This document shows positions 11,425 to 24,000 of a stretch of DNA of 64,000 bases, piece after piece. A program made the position numbers and the translations under genes. This stretch comes from Cytospora piceicola (Eukaryota > Ascomycota > Sordariomycetes > Diaporthales > Cytosporaceae): positions 1 to 64,000 of the forward strand of contig JALQBC010000064.1 in assembly GCA_023375675.1 (NCBI GenBank), read 5' to 3'. Under the pieces are notes generated by a model. It ran no database searches. It was not told the DNA's origin and saw nothing but the letters and a program-made list of their open reading frames with translations. Position 1 is the stretch's first letter. Every line of letters begins with the position of its first letter.

Positions 11425-12467
11425 TCGGCAAGACATGCTTTGCTGTGTTCGAAACTCGAGCACGGGGCTACTTCGACTGTGTATATACACAACGCCCATG
11501 CTGCCGACCCTTCGCCACTTTACCATGTCACAATGACATCCCGGGGTCCCTGACATCCCCAGATTGGCAAATTCAACCTGGCTTGTCGTCTAATCGGTGA
11601 ATGGGTTGCCGATCCTCCTGCGCCACGCAGGACACAAAGCAGACGACAGAATAAGTACCGGTACTACCTATATATAAAAGTAGAAGTACGGTTTCGAACT
11701 CTACATATTACTTGCCTTAGCTTGCCACACCAATGATGCGGCCCCCCTTTTTATTTTCTCCCCAGCGGCGCCAGCGGCATTGAGACTTCTGTCATTCTGG
11801 TTTCAGATGCTTCCACCATTGTCACCCCACCACCGTTTACGAAAGTGGATCCCAACTACACTCCAATCCGATGGCTCAAAACTTGTGATGTGTCCACCTA
11901 CTAAGCTATGTACTGTACCAGTCTTTCATCGTCCTGGCTCTGAGCCACGGCCCTGGAGACATGGCCCCCCCCCGCCCCATTTGCTTCCATTCTGACCGGG
12001 CTTTGACAATTCTTGTTCAACGGGCCCGGAGCTGTATGGTCTGTGGAGATTGGTCCGGGATGAGCCAGGCTCTTGACAAGCCTTGATACATATTACATCC
12101 ACCATACACGATTAGGAACTAATCCAGAATGTTTATTCATCCTCCATCCACAATGTTACTGATATCTTCTTTCCAATCCTAATATGGTCCTCCGAGTCTA
12201 ACTTTTCGATTTGTCCAACTTTGGGTGTTGCATTCCCTTTCCTTTCCCTACCCTTCGTTCCCTACCACGTTCAATATTAGAGCTTCATCTCCTCTCCTCG
12301 TCACTCTTCTTCTTCCATCTCGCTTTTAGTGAGTATTAGCCGCAAGTTATCCACTCCTGCCCCTGGCATTTCTCCGTTTCCGACCATCGCCGGAGGGGTC
12401 GACTCTCAACTCGAACGGTCTAATCGCGCCTCCACTCCTGGAGTATCGTTCCTTGATCTTCACCACC

Positions 12468-14300
12468 ATGGCAGAGGGAGGAGACTTCCATCCCCCCAGC
12501 ACCGCCGCTGGGGATGATACACATGGGCACAGCAACGTCGCCCAGAACCACCGGCCATCATTCGAACAAGCTCCCTTGGAGCAGGTTGACTCTATACTAA
12601 GATCGAGGGCCAACACTCCGAACCCTTTCAGCCGCCGCCACTCCAGCCTAGACCTCGACGACTATTTTGTAAGAACTTTCACCCTTTGTCCTTCCTCTCC
12701 CGGTTTCTCGGGCGCATGCGGCATGCCTTTCGATCTGCTTGACGTAGACACGCGCTCTGCAGCAGCCTCTGCAGGCACAGTGGGCAGTGCTGATTTGATG
12801 AATTTGCAGACCGGTCCTCGTGATATACTCAAGCACTCAAAATGGCCCATGTTTATGCAGATGCACGGTAGTATTCTACCAAAGATGATTGTACCACTCT
12901 TCATCCTGGGGGGTTGGGCGACCTGCATAACATGCATTTCCGAATTGACCCGGGTTCAGCGTACGTAAAGCAGCTTACAAGGTCTTACTGAGTTTGGGTG
13001 CCATAACACTGGATACTGACCACTGTTGTCCCGCTATTAGTCGGTGTCAACTCGACCCTTCTCACTGTCACTGGCTTCGTTGTCAGCCTTAGTTTGAGTT
13101 TCCGGAATTCGAGTGCCTATGAACGGTACATGGAAGGTCGCAAGTATTGGGCCCAACTTATTATGGCATCTAACTGCCTGGCACGTATTTTCTGGATTCA
13201 TGCAAAGAACCGTCCGGACAGCAAGGAGAAGGACATGCTTGCCAAGCTGTGGGTTTTCTAATTCCTTGTCCCTTCTTGTCGCCTTGTTCTCGATCCTGCT
13301 TGCTGACGCCTTTGGGTTGCCAGCACGGCCATGAATCTCATCGTCGCCTTTGCCGTTTCGCTCAAGCACAAGTTGCGCTTCGAGCCATACACCAACTACG
13401 AGGACCTTACACACCTGGTCGGCCACCTCGACACGCTTGCTCTTCATGCAACATATGATACCCCTCAGACCGCCCTTCCACGGCAGCACAGCAAGTTGAA
13501 GGCCGCTGGCGAGTATCTTGGTATCTCCTTCGCGACGAGCAACCCTCGCAAGGCCATCAAGAGGGCTGTACGGCCATTGGGCAACCTTCCCCTTGAGATC
13601 ATATGCTACATCGCCAGCTTCATCGATGAGATAATTGAAAACGGCCAGCTGCCTATTCCTATGCAGCAGACCCTTGCCTGTATGTCTGTCCTTGTGCGCT
13701 GACGTGCTGGTGTAGGCCTGCCAACACTCGAGCACCATGAAGCTAACAACCTCACTCACAGATAACAATCTCGCTGTCTTAAGCGACGTCCTCACCGGTA
13801 CCGAACGAGTTCTTACCACTCCGCTTCCGATCGCCTACTCCATCGCCATCAGCCAAATCACTTGGGTCTACGTGTTTCTCCTGCCTTTCCAGCTGTATTA
13901 TAACCTCAAATGGATCACGATCCCGGCTACCGTCGCAGCTGGCTACATCATCCTTGGGTTACTGTTCATCGGCCGCGAAGTCGAGAACCCCTTCGGGCAG
14001 GACGTCAACGATCTACCTATGGAGCTCTACTGCGCGCAGATCGCGTCCGAGATAGACATCATCGCCAGCAAGGAAAAGCCAAAGAACTCAGAGTGGATCG
14101 AGACCTTGGATAACAAGGTCCTGTGGCCGCTGAGCCAGAGCGGGTGGAACGTGTGGATGCAGCGGGGGGAGGATAAGTTACGAGAGGGACTGAAGGCCAA
14201 GACGGAGCTGGGGTATGAAGACCGCCAACCTCAGAGTAAGGCAGGGACGGAGAAGACGGAGGCGAGGAGTGATGCTACGACGGCGGTGGACAGTGTCTGA
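12468..14300 (+). CDS. bestrophin-like (UPF0187/RFP-TM) anion channel
   Basis: Five exons, 12468-12668, 12810-12960, 13041-13248, 13324-13679 and 13762-14300, join to 484 residues with all phases consistent. The first 67 residues are a hydrophilic N-terminus. The family domain follows: a first helix (KMIVPLFILGGWATCI), a second with the hallmark FRNSSAYERYMEGRKYW, and a C-terminal helical pair ending in the signature GREVENPFGQDVNDLPME. These are typical of the bestrophin-related family of membrane anion channels found in bacteria, plants and fungi. The tail (about 440-484) is charged and low in complexity. The ATG sits in a CACCATGG context. The substrate ion and membrane (plasma or internal) cannot be read from sequence. 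Confidence 0.9.
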
Positions 14301-17300
14301 ACCCCCTTCTTTGGAGAGTGGGCGACATCTAGGTCGCGTACATATGTACTATGAGGACGGTGCAAGATCTAGGCAGTGTGTCCGAGACTTCACCAGGTGG
14401 AGGGCGAGCAAGTGCTTGTACCACCCACCTATTCAAGGCCCTGTCGGATAATTGGCCGCTACCATCTTCAGTCAACCTTTCTATGTTTAGTCATCATCAT
14501 TGGGGGGTTTGTCGGAGGGGGGGGGGGGGCAACTCTCTTGGTATCAACTGGGACTGGAGAGGGTCGGTATGTCATCCCACACATAGGTTGGGGTTGATAT
14601 GATTCCGCCACTCCAGGATTTTTTTTCTTCGGCCGACAGCGATTCCAGGGTTCACTGAGGATCTGTTGAGAAAAGGGACACAAAATGGTCATGGCATGGG
14701 GCATCAGTGTCACGTTAACATGAACGTATAACATATATACCGGGCACACAGTGTCTTAGATTTATTGGTTTTCATAATACAGGCTGGTCGGACAAGCTGA
14801 ACGAGGTATCAGACACAGATGTCTCGACGCGTCAATGTGTAACATTCAAGTAAATGGTAATCATATGTGTATGACCTCAAACAACAAAGATCACATACAC
14901 TTACTCTGGATCGAGATCTGTAGGATATATCTAGAAAAGTAAACTCGTTTTTCACGAGTCTTGCATGTGGAAAGCATCACTGATTAGCCCCACGTGCCTA
15001 AGACGGTACAGTATTTCTGCATATCACTCTAAGCCAATGCAGCTGCTCAATAAGTGTTTGCCAAACAGCAATTAATGACTGATGTTGGAAAGAAGACCTT
15101 GATGAAACGGCTTCATAGCGAACTTATCCATCATGGATAGGCGTGAAAGCCATACATTGTACTCAGGCCGCTACACCGGACGGCATCCTAATTATTCACC
15201 CACTTTTCTCCCATACTTAGTGTGTATGTAGTACACGTGTGGTTCCACAAGCAGCGGCCACAGCCACTGGTCCTTCAATTTGGATTCTGAACCGCGAAAA
15301 AGAATACTTACTTCAATGCAAGGTGTGTTCGTAGAGCTGCCGAGGTCATCTGCTATAGAGGAAAGTGGCCACGACGGGAAATGATGTTGGTAACATTGTC
15401 GAAGAACGCGGTACTTGACTGGGATGTCAGGATCATATTCTCACTTCAGAGACGTCAATTATAAGAATAGTCACACGTGCTTGGAGCCCTTCTACTTATT
15501 ATCCCCCCCCCCCCCCAGCAGCACAGATGAGCGCTTACTGAACGATACCTAGGTAGCGTTTAAAATATGAATGCAATACCTCTCGAAGATACTTTCAGAA
15601 TGCTTTCTTAACCAATCCGGCTAATATTTATGTCTCAGTTAATAGTAGACTCGAACGTGCCTATCTGGTATTCAACGTAAGTCTCCTCCAGGGCTGGACA
15701 AGTCAGTCTTGAGCGAGCTTTACATACTTAAGCGGAAGCGATATCACCATTAGTTCCTGGTCCGCTGCTATCATTTTATTTTCACCTATACCAGACAAGT
15801 TCACCTCGTCAAGGGTCTCGTTGCTACGTATCCGCTCAGCCGGGTAGCCCGCACACTCCACTTCTTGGTCAATATGATCCGTCCACTTCCGCTTCCATGT
15901 ACGAAAACTGTTGCCCCAAGACGTAGGAGTGCCTTCGCTACAAGGTACTTTCTTGGCGGCGGCAAGCTCATCTCCTTATCCAACAGCTGCAAGGTAAACC
16001 ACAATCATGACAGTTACTGCTTCGTATTTCTAATTAGTACGACAACCTAAAGCTGTGTCAGGAGATATAACACGCAGAAAATCCGGACATCAACGATACA
16101 TTGCTTACCAGAAGAACGGGACTTGTTGACAAATGAAGAAGCACTATTCGAAGGACAACTAAGGCTGTCCGCCCAGGAGACAAACGTTGACGGAGCCCAC
16201 TCAAGCCGGAAATACGGTCAGCGAAATAACATAAAGACCAAAAGGTGTCTATCTATCCCTGCGCCCCACTAGAGTTTTGAAACCAACAATGCGAAGATCT
16301 CTCGGGTGGAACAAGCGAGTCGCTGGAACGTAACTTGGTCTATAATTCTCGTTACAATCTACCTATACTACTCTGATTGATACCCCGGATGAGTTGGTGT
16401 AATACGTCTATCTCGTGGAATATTGAGCTACCAGAGAACCACTCCCCTCCCCTCCCAACCCGAGACATCGATCAGACTCTCGATTTGAGCCCTCGGAAAG
16501 AGAGAACGTAGGACAGTCCTTGCTCTTCTTGCCTATCATTGATGGGATCCTATACGAAGTACTTGAATTAAGAAATCATGAAACCTCTACTCAGTCATGG
16601 CATGAGCAACAAGGGAGTGGGACAGAGGCTATAGAATGGCTGGCAGGTTCGCAAAGAACAAATGGAGAGTCTAATGCTACCAGCGGGTGAATACAACGTG
16701 GAAGACAACATCGTCGGGTCCAGACTCCCCCCTAAGTGTGCAGGACGAGTATATCAATTATATCCAAGGCGGGTATGCAATTGAAGACACAAACCATTGA
16801 CCTGGCCTAACTTTGAAGTCGACACCAAATCATGTTGCTCAGAAGCAAACCAAGCCTACTCTATTCGTTCACCCATGGGTACAAGACAAACCCTTTTGGT
16901 AATTAGTAGGTGTTTAGCCGCAGGTATTACTTGTCAAACATCATGAGGCCTATTTATCGGGGTGGTCCTTTGTTATAAGAAATCAGAGTTCTTGAAAGGA
17001 CTGTTGTCAGGATAACTTGTACTATAGTACCCTTAATTACCTATATGGAAGTCATGCGCTTGAGTGTGACCAGAAGCAGACTGGAGCCAGACATTTGGGT
17101 GCCGGTCAACCTGGCCGCTGACATCTGGACTGTTCCAGCTAGGTGCGCAATGGGTGGGATATGCGCGGCCTTGCTTCACAGAAGTTCGTTGTTATTGGCC
17201 TCTTACACCTGCTTTCCATTATATATAAATACTGAGTGCGTCTCGGATAAGGCTCGGCGTAATTTCGGAGTGCTCTCGTATGCACATGAGCTGTTATGAT

Positions 17301-17564
17301 CATTATGCATATTACAGCTTACAATGATTAGTTCCTGTAAAATAGTCCAATGACTCCGGCCGTACGCCATCGCTAGCATGCTGCACCGGGGTGCCCCCCT
17401 GGGTGGCTGTCCAAAGTCAATGACGTTAGCTGTGGATGTCGTGAGTAACGACTCCTTAGTCCTAGATAGCTTACTCAAAAGTCAGAAAACACGCGTCATC
17501 TACAGATGGACCGTTTCTTGTCTAGTACTAAGTCTGTGTTGCTTTCCTCAATGCATATTGATCT
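14301..17564. other. long intergenic region
   Basis: About 3.3 kb with only short, unconvincing open frames. It has poly-G and poly-C runs (near 14520 and 15505) and an ACCTAGGTA palindrome near 15548. I see no protein family, tRNA or transposon end. Base composition is ordinary, not RIP-like. Confidence 0.5.
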
Positions 17565-18295
17565 ATGACCCATTTGAGATCCACCTTCACAACCATGCTG
17601 GCCTGTCCAGCAACTATATCAACTCGTGGTCTTGCATCGGTAAGATCAACGTTATCGACGGGCATAAGACACCGAAGCTTCCAGGCTGCCCTACCAGTTC
17701 TATTAACGAGGAGCTTTACTACGACCAAGATGTCTTCATTTTCTACCCCATCGAGTGACCCTCCCAAAAAAGAGATGGTCTACTTTCCGGACATGACCAC
17801 CGCGCTCCCATCCAAGTCGGCCGAATTCCGCCGTATCCTTTGGACTGGACTGTATTCTCAACTTGTTCTAATGACTATACCCGTTGGGGGAGATATCGGC
17901 GAGGAGGTATGTTCGTGTTCATACCTGAGCCCCATATGTGTAATTCAGAGAAAATGGTTAGCTAACGTGGGCTTTAGATCCATACCGTTGACCAGACCCT
18001 GACCTTCACGTCCGGAATTGGTCTGGCTCAAGTCGCCGGTAAGGAGCAAGAAGTCAAAGCCGGGGACATGGTGATTGTCCCTGCAGGGACGAAGCATCAA
18101 TTTCTAAACAGGGGGCCCACACCTTTGATACTCTACACGGTGTACAGTCCAGCTGAGCACAAGCCCACGACAGTGCATAAGACCAAGGAGCAGGGTGACA
18201 AGGAAGAAGAAGAAGGGATAGATGTAGCGCCAGAGTGGAGCAGGAGGAGTAAGAAGCAGAACGAGCAGGAAGGATGGGTGAAGGGTGAGGAATAG
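17565..18295 (+). CDS. cupin-fold protein, probable mitochondrial import
   Basis: Two exons (17565-17906 and 17978-18295, intron 71 bp with a GCTAAC branch site) give 219 residues. Residues 1 to about 55 are rich in Arg, Ser and Thr and nearly free of acidic residues, as in a mitochondrial presequence. A single small cupin barrel (about 85-170) follows: LWTGLYSQLVLMTIPVGGDIGEEIH and GDMVIVPAGTKHQFLN, with candidate metal ligands His116 and His154. The TVYSPAEH..TTVHKTK segment is shared by a widespread bacterial and fungal small-cupin family of unknown substrate. A Lys/Glu-rich tail ends the protein. An internal Met56 could give a cytosolic form. Confidence 0.82.
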
Positions 18296-18559
18296 AAATT
18301 TGGGACTTATCAATCAAGCTGATCATACTGCAAGGGTGTATTGATATTTGATTACATGTTTAGTCAGGCATACTGTATAAATGTTGCTGCAGGATCATTG
18401 TTCAACCCCTACGAGCTGTTACTTCAGGCAGTACCCCATAGTAGTGCAAAATTTGTAACCAGACCTTAAACCATCTAGCCATCCACTTCTGCACAGTCGC
18501 TTTCGCCTCATCCAGCAAGTCCAATTCTCGCATCAACTGAACGCTGCCCCGGATCCCCG
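18296..18559. other. 3' region of the cupin gene
   Basis: Nothing beyond a probable 3' untranslated region is recognised. A 61-codon minus-strand frame at 18402-18587 may be the tail of the decayed gene described next. Confidence 0.4.
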
Positions 18560-20134
18560 ACTTGAGAGACGACAAAAAACAAGTCAAGCATTTGTGTAAG
18601 GAGTCTGCTTTCCCATGTTTTTATGCATCGTGTAGTACTCCGGCGAGTATACTTCGTGTTGCCTGACCGTGGGAGCCGCTAAGTCCGCTGATGCCTGGAC
18701 CTGGATAACATACTCTTTGTACTTGCCTTCACTCACGGATGCCCGTCGCTGTCCCCACTCGAAATCAGAGAAATCACTGCCTACTATGGCGTAGTCGTAG
18801 GTGGAGTTTGGAACTCTGTTCTGTGTAGTTGTTGCGCCATTGCAAGTTCACTTGTTCGTTCTAGGCTTCAAATTGAACACGCTCAATCTTGCAGCCCATA
18901 GTGGTGTACTCAATACTGACTAGGGTTGCAAGGCCAGGGAAAGACGGCCGAAACCTCCATCGATAGATGGTTTCCAGCGGGCGGCGTCAAGATGAGGTAG
19001 GTCCCCGATAGGTGTTGTCTCAAAATGGGGGAGGGGGGGCACCATATCCTCTAGAAGTAACTATGTCGATATCGTTCAGGCTAGCTCTGAGGTAATTGAC
19101 CATATAGGCGAATTCGGATCAATGCTCTCCGCCCATGCCATCAAGACCGCTTCTGAGGAATTCCTTGTGGCTCCCAACATGTTCGTTGCAATCTAGACGT
19201 AGAGCTCATTACTCATGGCGAGAGCGCTGATCTTGTCGTCAAGTGCTGTGCTAGAACTATAGTATATGATTTCGACGGCCAGGGAGCCAATTACATGAAT
19301 TTGCGCCACTGTAGGCGACAGTCCATTGGCGAGCTTGATTCCATTAATATAGTAATTAGTACATGTACGAAGGTCACGATATAAAATGGTGAGGGAAATG
19401 AGGAAACAACAGAGACAACAGGATATTGGGTGTAAGTCCTTGATATTAGAGGTAATAACTAAGGTGGTGAGCCTCAGGGTAGTGAATGCCCCTATTATTA
19501 TATAATTGTTCAGGTAGGTCTATCTGGCGGCAGTCAGGTGATCCCGTAGGCCTGATATTATTAATCATATCGACTACTAGTATCTTCGATATAGCTTCAC
19601 AATACAGGCCATTGTTGCTGGTCTGGTGCCGTAGGATGAGGTCGACACTGAAATTGGTGTCATGGCCGTTGATCTTGTGATCTCGGCCGCCAGTTAGAAG
19701 ACAAGCTGATGATCCCAGTCATTGTACGCCTAGTTGGAGGACGAATTCCGCTGACAGCATGTGCCCATTTCTGTTTCCACGAGGTCAGTCCGGTGTTGAC
19801 ATTTTCCACCGGACATGTCGGGCCCGGGCCGGGGGCCCCGCCCCGCCCCGCCCGCCAACCTTTGTAGGACTCCACCAGTCAGAAACATTGTATTGATACG
19901 ACCTCCCAGCCTCTTGCCAGCCTCAACATTTTACAGATTCCCAAATCCACCCTTTCTCAAAATCAAGAATGTCATGAGTCTTGACATACTACTACCACCT
20001 TCTACACCATTCTTCTTGCTCTTGGCCGTGGAAACACCCACAGCACCAGGATACTTGATGTCTATGATATCGAAATAGGGAACCGAACTACGGATACACG
20101 GCCGGCCACCAAAGCCCCATAATAGCATCATCAC
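18560..20134 (-). pseudogene. decayed minus-strand coding sequence, family not recognised
   Basis: Several minus-strand blocks read like real protein but are separated by stops and frame changes. About 20134-19990 contains SSVPYFDIIDIKYPGAVGV. 19718-19446 is open for 90 codons and contains INGHDTNFSVDLILRHQ and GLYCEAISKILVVDMI. About 19345-19100 contains LANGLSPTVAQIHVIG, then an in-frame TAG and later a TGA. About 18840-18590 contains TYDYAIVGSDFSDFEWGQRR. I do not recognise the family. The decayed region ends next to the copia insertion site at 20163. Its composition is not RIP-like, so ordinary decay is more likely. Confidence 0.45.
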
Positions 20135-20167
20135 TTACGCTTAACACCGAACCATCTATGACCTAGT

Positions 20168-20316
20168 TGTTAAGCAGGAAATAAAGTAAGTAAGTGCATT
20201 ATATTAAAGAGCGAGAGTCTTTAGGAAACTATATAATAGGGACAGCGCTATTTATATACAGAGTAATATAATATATACCGGTACAGGTTACCTAACTTAT
20301 AGTTTAACTTTTAATA
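20168..20316 (-). repeat. 3' LTR of the copia element
   Basis: This 149-bp LTR matches 37986-38134. It lies immediately right of the target duplication CTAGT and ends TTAATA, which corresponds to CTAACA in the partner after C-to-T change. Confidence 0.9.
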
Positions 20317-20949
20317 CTCCTTTACGAACTAAATATGTCTTATCTTTAAGCGTTTCTTTTAGCCTTTTATTCCTTTTAGCTTTAATACCCTTTAATATAC
20401 TATATCTTTATACCTATATAATATTTTATAGTAGTCGTTTAAGTTTTTTAACTTTTAAATTACTTTATAAGCGTTTATATTTATTTTTATATAAAGGTTA
20501 GTTAGTATTAAATTTTATATAATAATAGCGGATTAGTTAAACTATTATATATAGTTATATAAAATAATATATATATAAGGTTTCGATAACCTTTATTAAT
20601 CTATAAAGCTATATTTTTATAATAGTATTACGTTTTAAAAGATAAATCTTAATAACTGTAAATCGTTTATAGCTTTATTTATATATATTTTACTTTTATC
20701 GGATAATATAAATATATATTAAATACTATTATAGTATATTATAAGGTAAACTTATATTAGAAAGACTATAAGGGATATAGAAGATAAATAGCCTTTAAAA
20801 GTAAATTAGTTAAAGTATAGCTATTTTTAATATTTTTTATTTTATCGTTTAAGTATAGTTTAAAAGGTTATAAGTCTTTTAATACCGAACGTGTTTTTAA
20901 AGGTTTTAAATATAGGTTTAGCGAGAAGTTTTATAAGCTTATTTATTAG

Positions 20950-21849
20950 TTATTCTTTTATTAATATATATTTTATTTCGATATAACCGTTTTATTATAC
21001 CTTATAGATATAGAACTTTTAAAGGGAAATATACTTCGTTTTAATATAATAAAAGCTGTTTTTAACTATTACGATAACGCTTTAGTTATCTTTATAGATT
21101 ACTATAATAGCGATCTTTCTTTATTAAACTTTAAGTTTAGTAAAAAAATAGTAAAGCTAAATAGCTTTTTTAATAGCTTAAGTTTAAACTATAAGCTTTA
21201 CTTTATATATTAATAAAGCTATAACCGTTTATTATTTAAATAACTAGCTAATAAAAGCGTTTTTTATATTAAATATATATTTTAAAGTAAATCTTTTAGT
21301 TTAAAGATCGTTTTTATAGTTAACGTCGGAAAAGCCGATTAATAGTTTTAAGTTATTATAGAAAACTAATTTTATTTTTATTATTCTTTTAAAGTATTAA
21401 AATATACGTTATATTATATTTATATATTATTTTATCGGCTTTAAAAAGTAACGGTTAAATAAAGAAATAAAAAAAGCTATATTTAGTTTAATATTTAGTA
21501 TTATATATATAAGTAATCCGATAGCTTTAACGTATATATATATAAGATCTTTATTTAATATATATTTTTTTAAAATAGGTTTTAATAGCTTTATATTTAT
21601 TAGTATTATTATTAAATTAAAATCTTTAAAGTTTAAGTCTTTTAAAATCTTTTATATATAAGCCTTTTAGCTAAAGTATAGTATACGCTTATTATAATCT
21701 TTATTAATAGTTATTTTAAAGTAGTATTTATATTCTTTAAAGTTAAATATTTAAAATTTTAAGCTAAAAGCTTACTTTATTAAGTTAATCTTTTTAATTA
21801 AAGGCTTAGCAATAAAAAGGTTATTTACGTATATAGCGATATATATATA
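20950..21849 (-). pseudogene. copia RT C-terminal part and RNase H remnant
   Basis: On the minus strand, near 21840-21800, the sequence reads IYIAIYVNNLFIA. This is the YVDDLLIA active-site block of copia reverse transcriptase with both aspartates changed to asparagine (GAC/GAT to AAC/AAT, G-to-A). Near 21130-21050 it reads IYKDNQSVIVIVKN after restoring one TAA to its likely CAA, matching the copia RNase H motif YEDNQSAI.LAKN. The remainder is stop-rich. It is non-functional. Confidence 0.85.
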
Positions 21850-21854
21850 GTTAC

Positions 21855-22064
21855 TATAACGGAACGGCGCGTAAGGCTAAGGGTCACCTAACCTAACGCC
21901 TACGTACAGACTAGGTAACCTACTAGGCCTCGCCGTACCTTAGTATTTAAACCTTTAAAAAAGGCCTTAGCTACGCTTAAGCCTTTCCTTTCCTCTTTAG
22001 CTAAAATGCTTATATCTATATTAGAATTATAGCTTTACCTCTATTATTCTAGTGTATCGTAATA
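21855..22064 (+). repeat. 5' LTR of the gypsy element
   Basis: This 210-bp LTR differs from its partner mainly by transitions of the C-to-T or G-to-A kind, consistent with RIP after insertion. Confidence 0.92.
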
Positions 22065-22149
22065 TTATTTTAGCTTACCTTAATTAATTATTTTAGCTTA
22101 AGAGGCTTATAATACTAACAGAACTAACTTTAAATAAACGTTATATATA

Positions 22150-24000
22150 CCGAAGTAATAACGCGATAACCGCTATAATAGCGCGAGACGATTAAGATAA
22201 ATAGGCTAAGAAGGCTTAGAAAAAGGTTAGATTCGACCTTAATAAGTTTTTATTAACCTTATTAAAGGAAGATAAAACCTTTAAAACCTTATTACGACAA
22301 CGCTTTAATATTACTCCTTTTTATTGTATTATTAACCTCGATAAGAAAATTACTAGTATTATAACCCTTTAGTATAAGATAAAGAAGGGTACCTTTAAAA
22401 ACTATAAAAGTATTTTAAAAACCGACTTTACGTTTACCGATTTCCTATATAACCTATCGGAAAAAAAGTTTTACAAATATAAGTATATGTTTTCTGTTAA
22501 TAACTTTAAAGATAACTTTATTAAGAAAGTTTATTAATTAGCTACTTTATATAAAACTCGGGAGAAAAGCTTTAAATACGTTTTTAAGCTTTTAACCGAG
22601 GTAGGTAAAGCGGCTTAGCTTTAAGTAAACGGCCTAATAAACTTAACTACCTTTAAAAACCGATTTATAAAAAATACCGACGCTCTTTTTTAAAAATATA
22701 AACTTCGATCTTTAAATATAATAGCCTTAATAATTTAAGTCGAAGACTTTTATTAGGTAGCTGTTAAGCTAAACTAAAACCTTAACGTATTATATTAGTA
22801 AACTACTAAATTTAAAATCGAAGCGGTTAATATAATAAAAGGTTTACGTAATATAACTAATATAAAAAAGCCTGCTTTAAATAATATAATACTCGACGAA
22901 ATCGCTTTACGTAACAAACGTATTTATAAGCTTTAAGCTTAGCTTACTAATAATAACTAATTAATAGTCGATCTTACTTATTTAATATATAATAACCTCT
23001 TACTTAATATAAAAAAGAAATACTATTAGGATAATACCTTTAGTTCGTTATATACTTAGTTTATAAAAGGTAAAACTAAGGTTTACTATATAATAAAAGT
23101 CGATAATATGCCCGAGGTTTATAACGACCTTAAATAAGATAAAGTTTCTTATAAAGTTTAAAAGATAAAGGTTTAAAATCGCCTATATAGTAACGTAAAC
23201 TAGTTCTTTACCGAATCTTCGAAAATTAACTATATTATAAACTATATAGCCGGAACTTTTATTAAGAATATTATACTATATTTCGATTATTAAAACCTTA
23301 AGCGACTTTTTACTATTAAGTTTATATTCCGATATTTAAACTTATAGTATAATAACCTTAACCGAAAAAGAAAAGCGTAGAATAAATAAGATATATTAAA
23401 TATAATATACCTCGAATCCTATAATAAGTTTGTTATTTTATATTAGGCTTTTTAGAACGCCTTTATTTGTTTTATAGTAGAGCTTTTTAAGCCTTAAGTA
23501 ACTTAAAAGGACGAGTTTTAACGTCGTTTAACGTTTATACTTTAAAACGCCTTAGCCGTTTAGTTTTTAAATAACTTTATAAAATATATAAAGCTTTTTT
23601 AACTTGCTTAATAAGTAGATTTTATTAATATTTAAGCTACTACCGTAGCTAAAGCTAAAAAAGAGAAAATATATACTTTTGTTTAATTAGAAAGTAACCG
23701 ATTATCGACTAATAATATAACTCGAACCGGTATATCTACGCCGAAAGAATATAAAAGGTTTAGATAGCCTTATTATAATATCGTTATTACTAACCTGTTA
23801 AGTAAAAAAGAGTTTAAAAAACTAATTAAAAAAAGAAAGTATTTTATATATAAAAAAGAAAGTTATTAATTATTTAAGTATTTCGATACTCTTAAAAACA
23901 ATAATAAAAAGCCGGCTTAATAAAGTAACCGTATTAATTATTTATATAATAAACTCTTTTTTTAATAGCTATTATTAACTACTACGTCGACTAATAATAA
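22150..24000 (+). pseudogene. gypsy gag remnant with mutated zinc knuckle
   Basis: The plus-strand sequence is gag-like but stop-rich. At 23840-23881 it reads YFIYKKESY*LFKY. This keeps the exact CX2CX4HX4C spacing of a retroviral zinc knuckle, but every Cys and the His have become Tyr, as expected from G-to-A in TGY and C-to-T in CAY codons. It is a clear RIP fingerprint. Confidence 0.75.

Larger units (their letters stand above)
10358..12467. other. intergenic region upstream of the bestrophin-like gene
   Basis: About 2.1 kb with no supported gene. It contains a CAGCC-type pentanucleotide array (10830-10884) and a GCCCAT hexanucleotide array (11383-11424). Its right end (about 12230-12330) is CT-rich, as expected of a fungal promoter or leader for the channel gene. 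A 176-codon open frame at 11070-11600 runs through the hexanucleotide array and is not convincing. Confidence 0.5.

Noticed and set aside
11070..11600. 176-codon open frame
   Set aside because: It crosses a hexanucleotide array, lacks family similarity and has no good start context.
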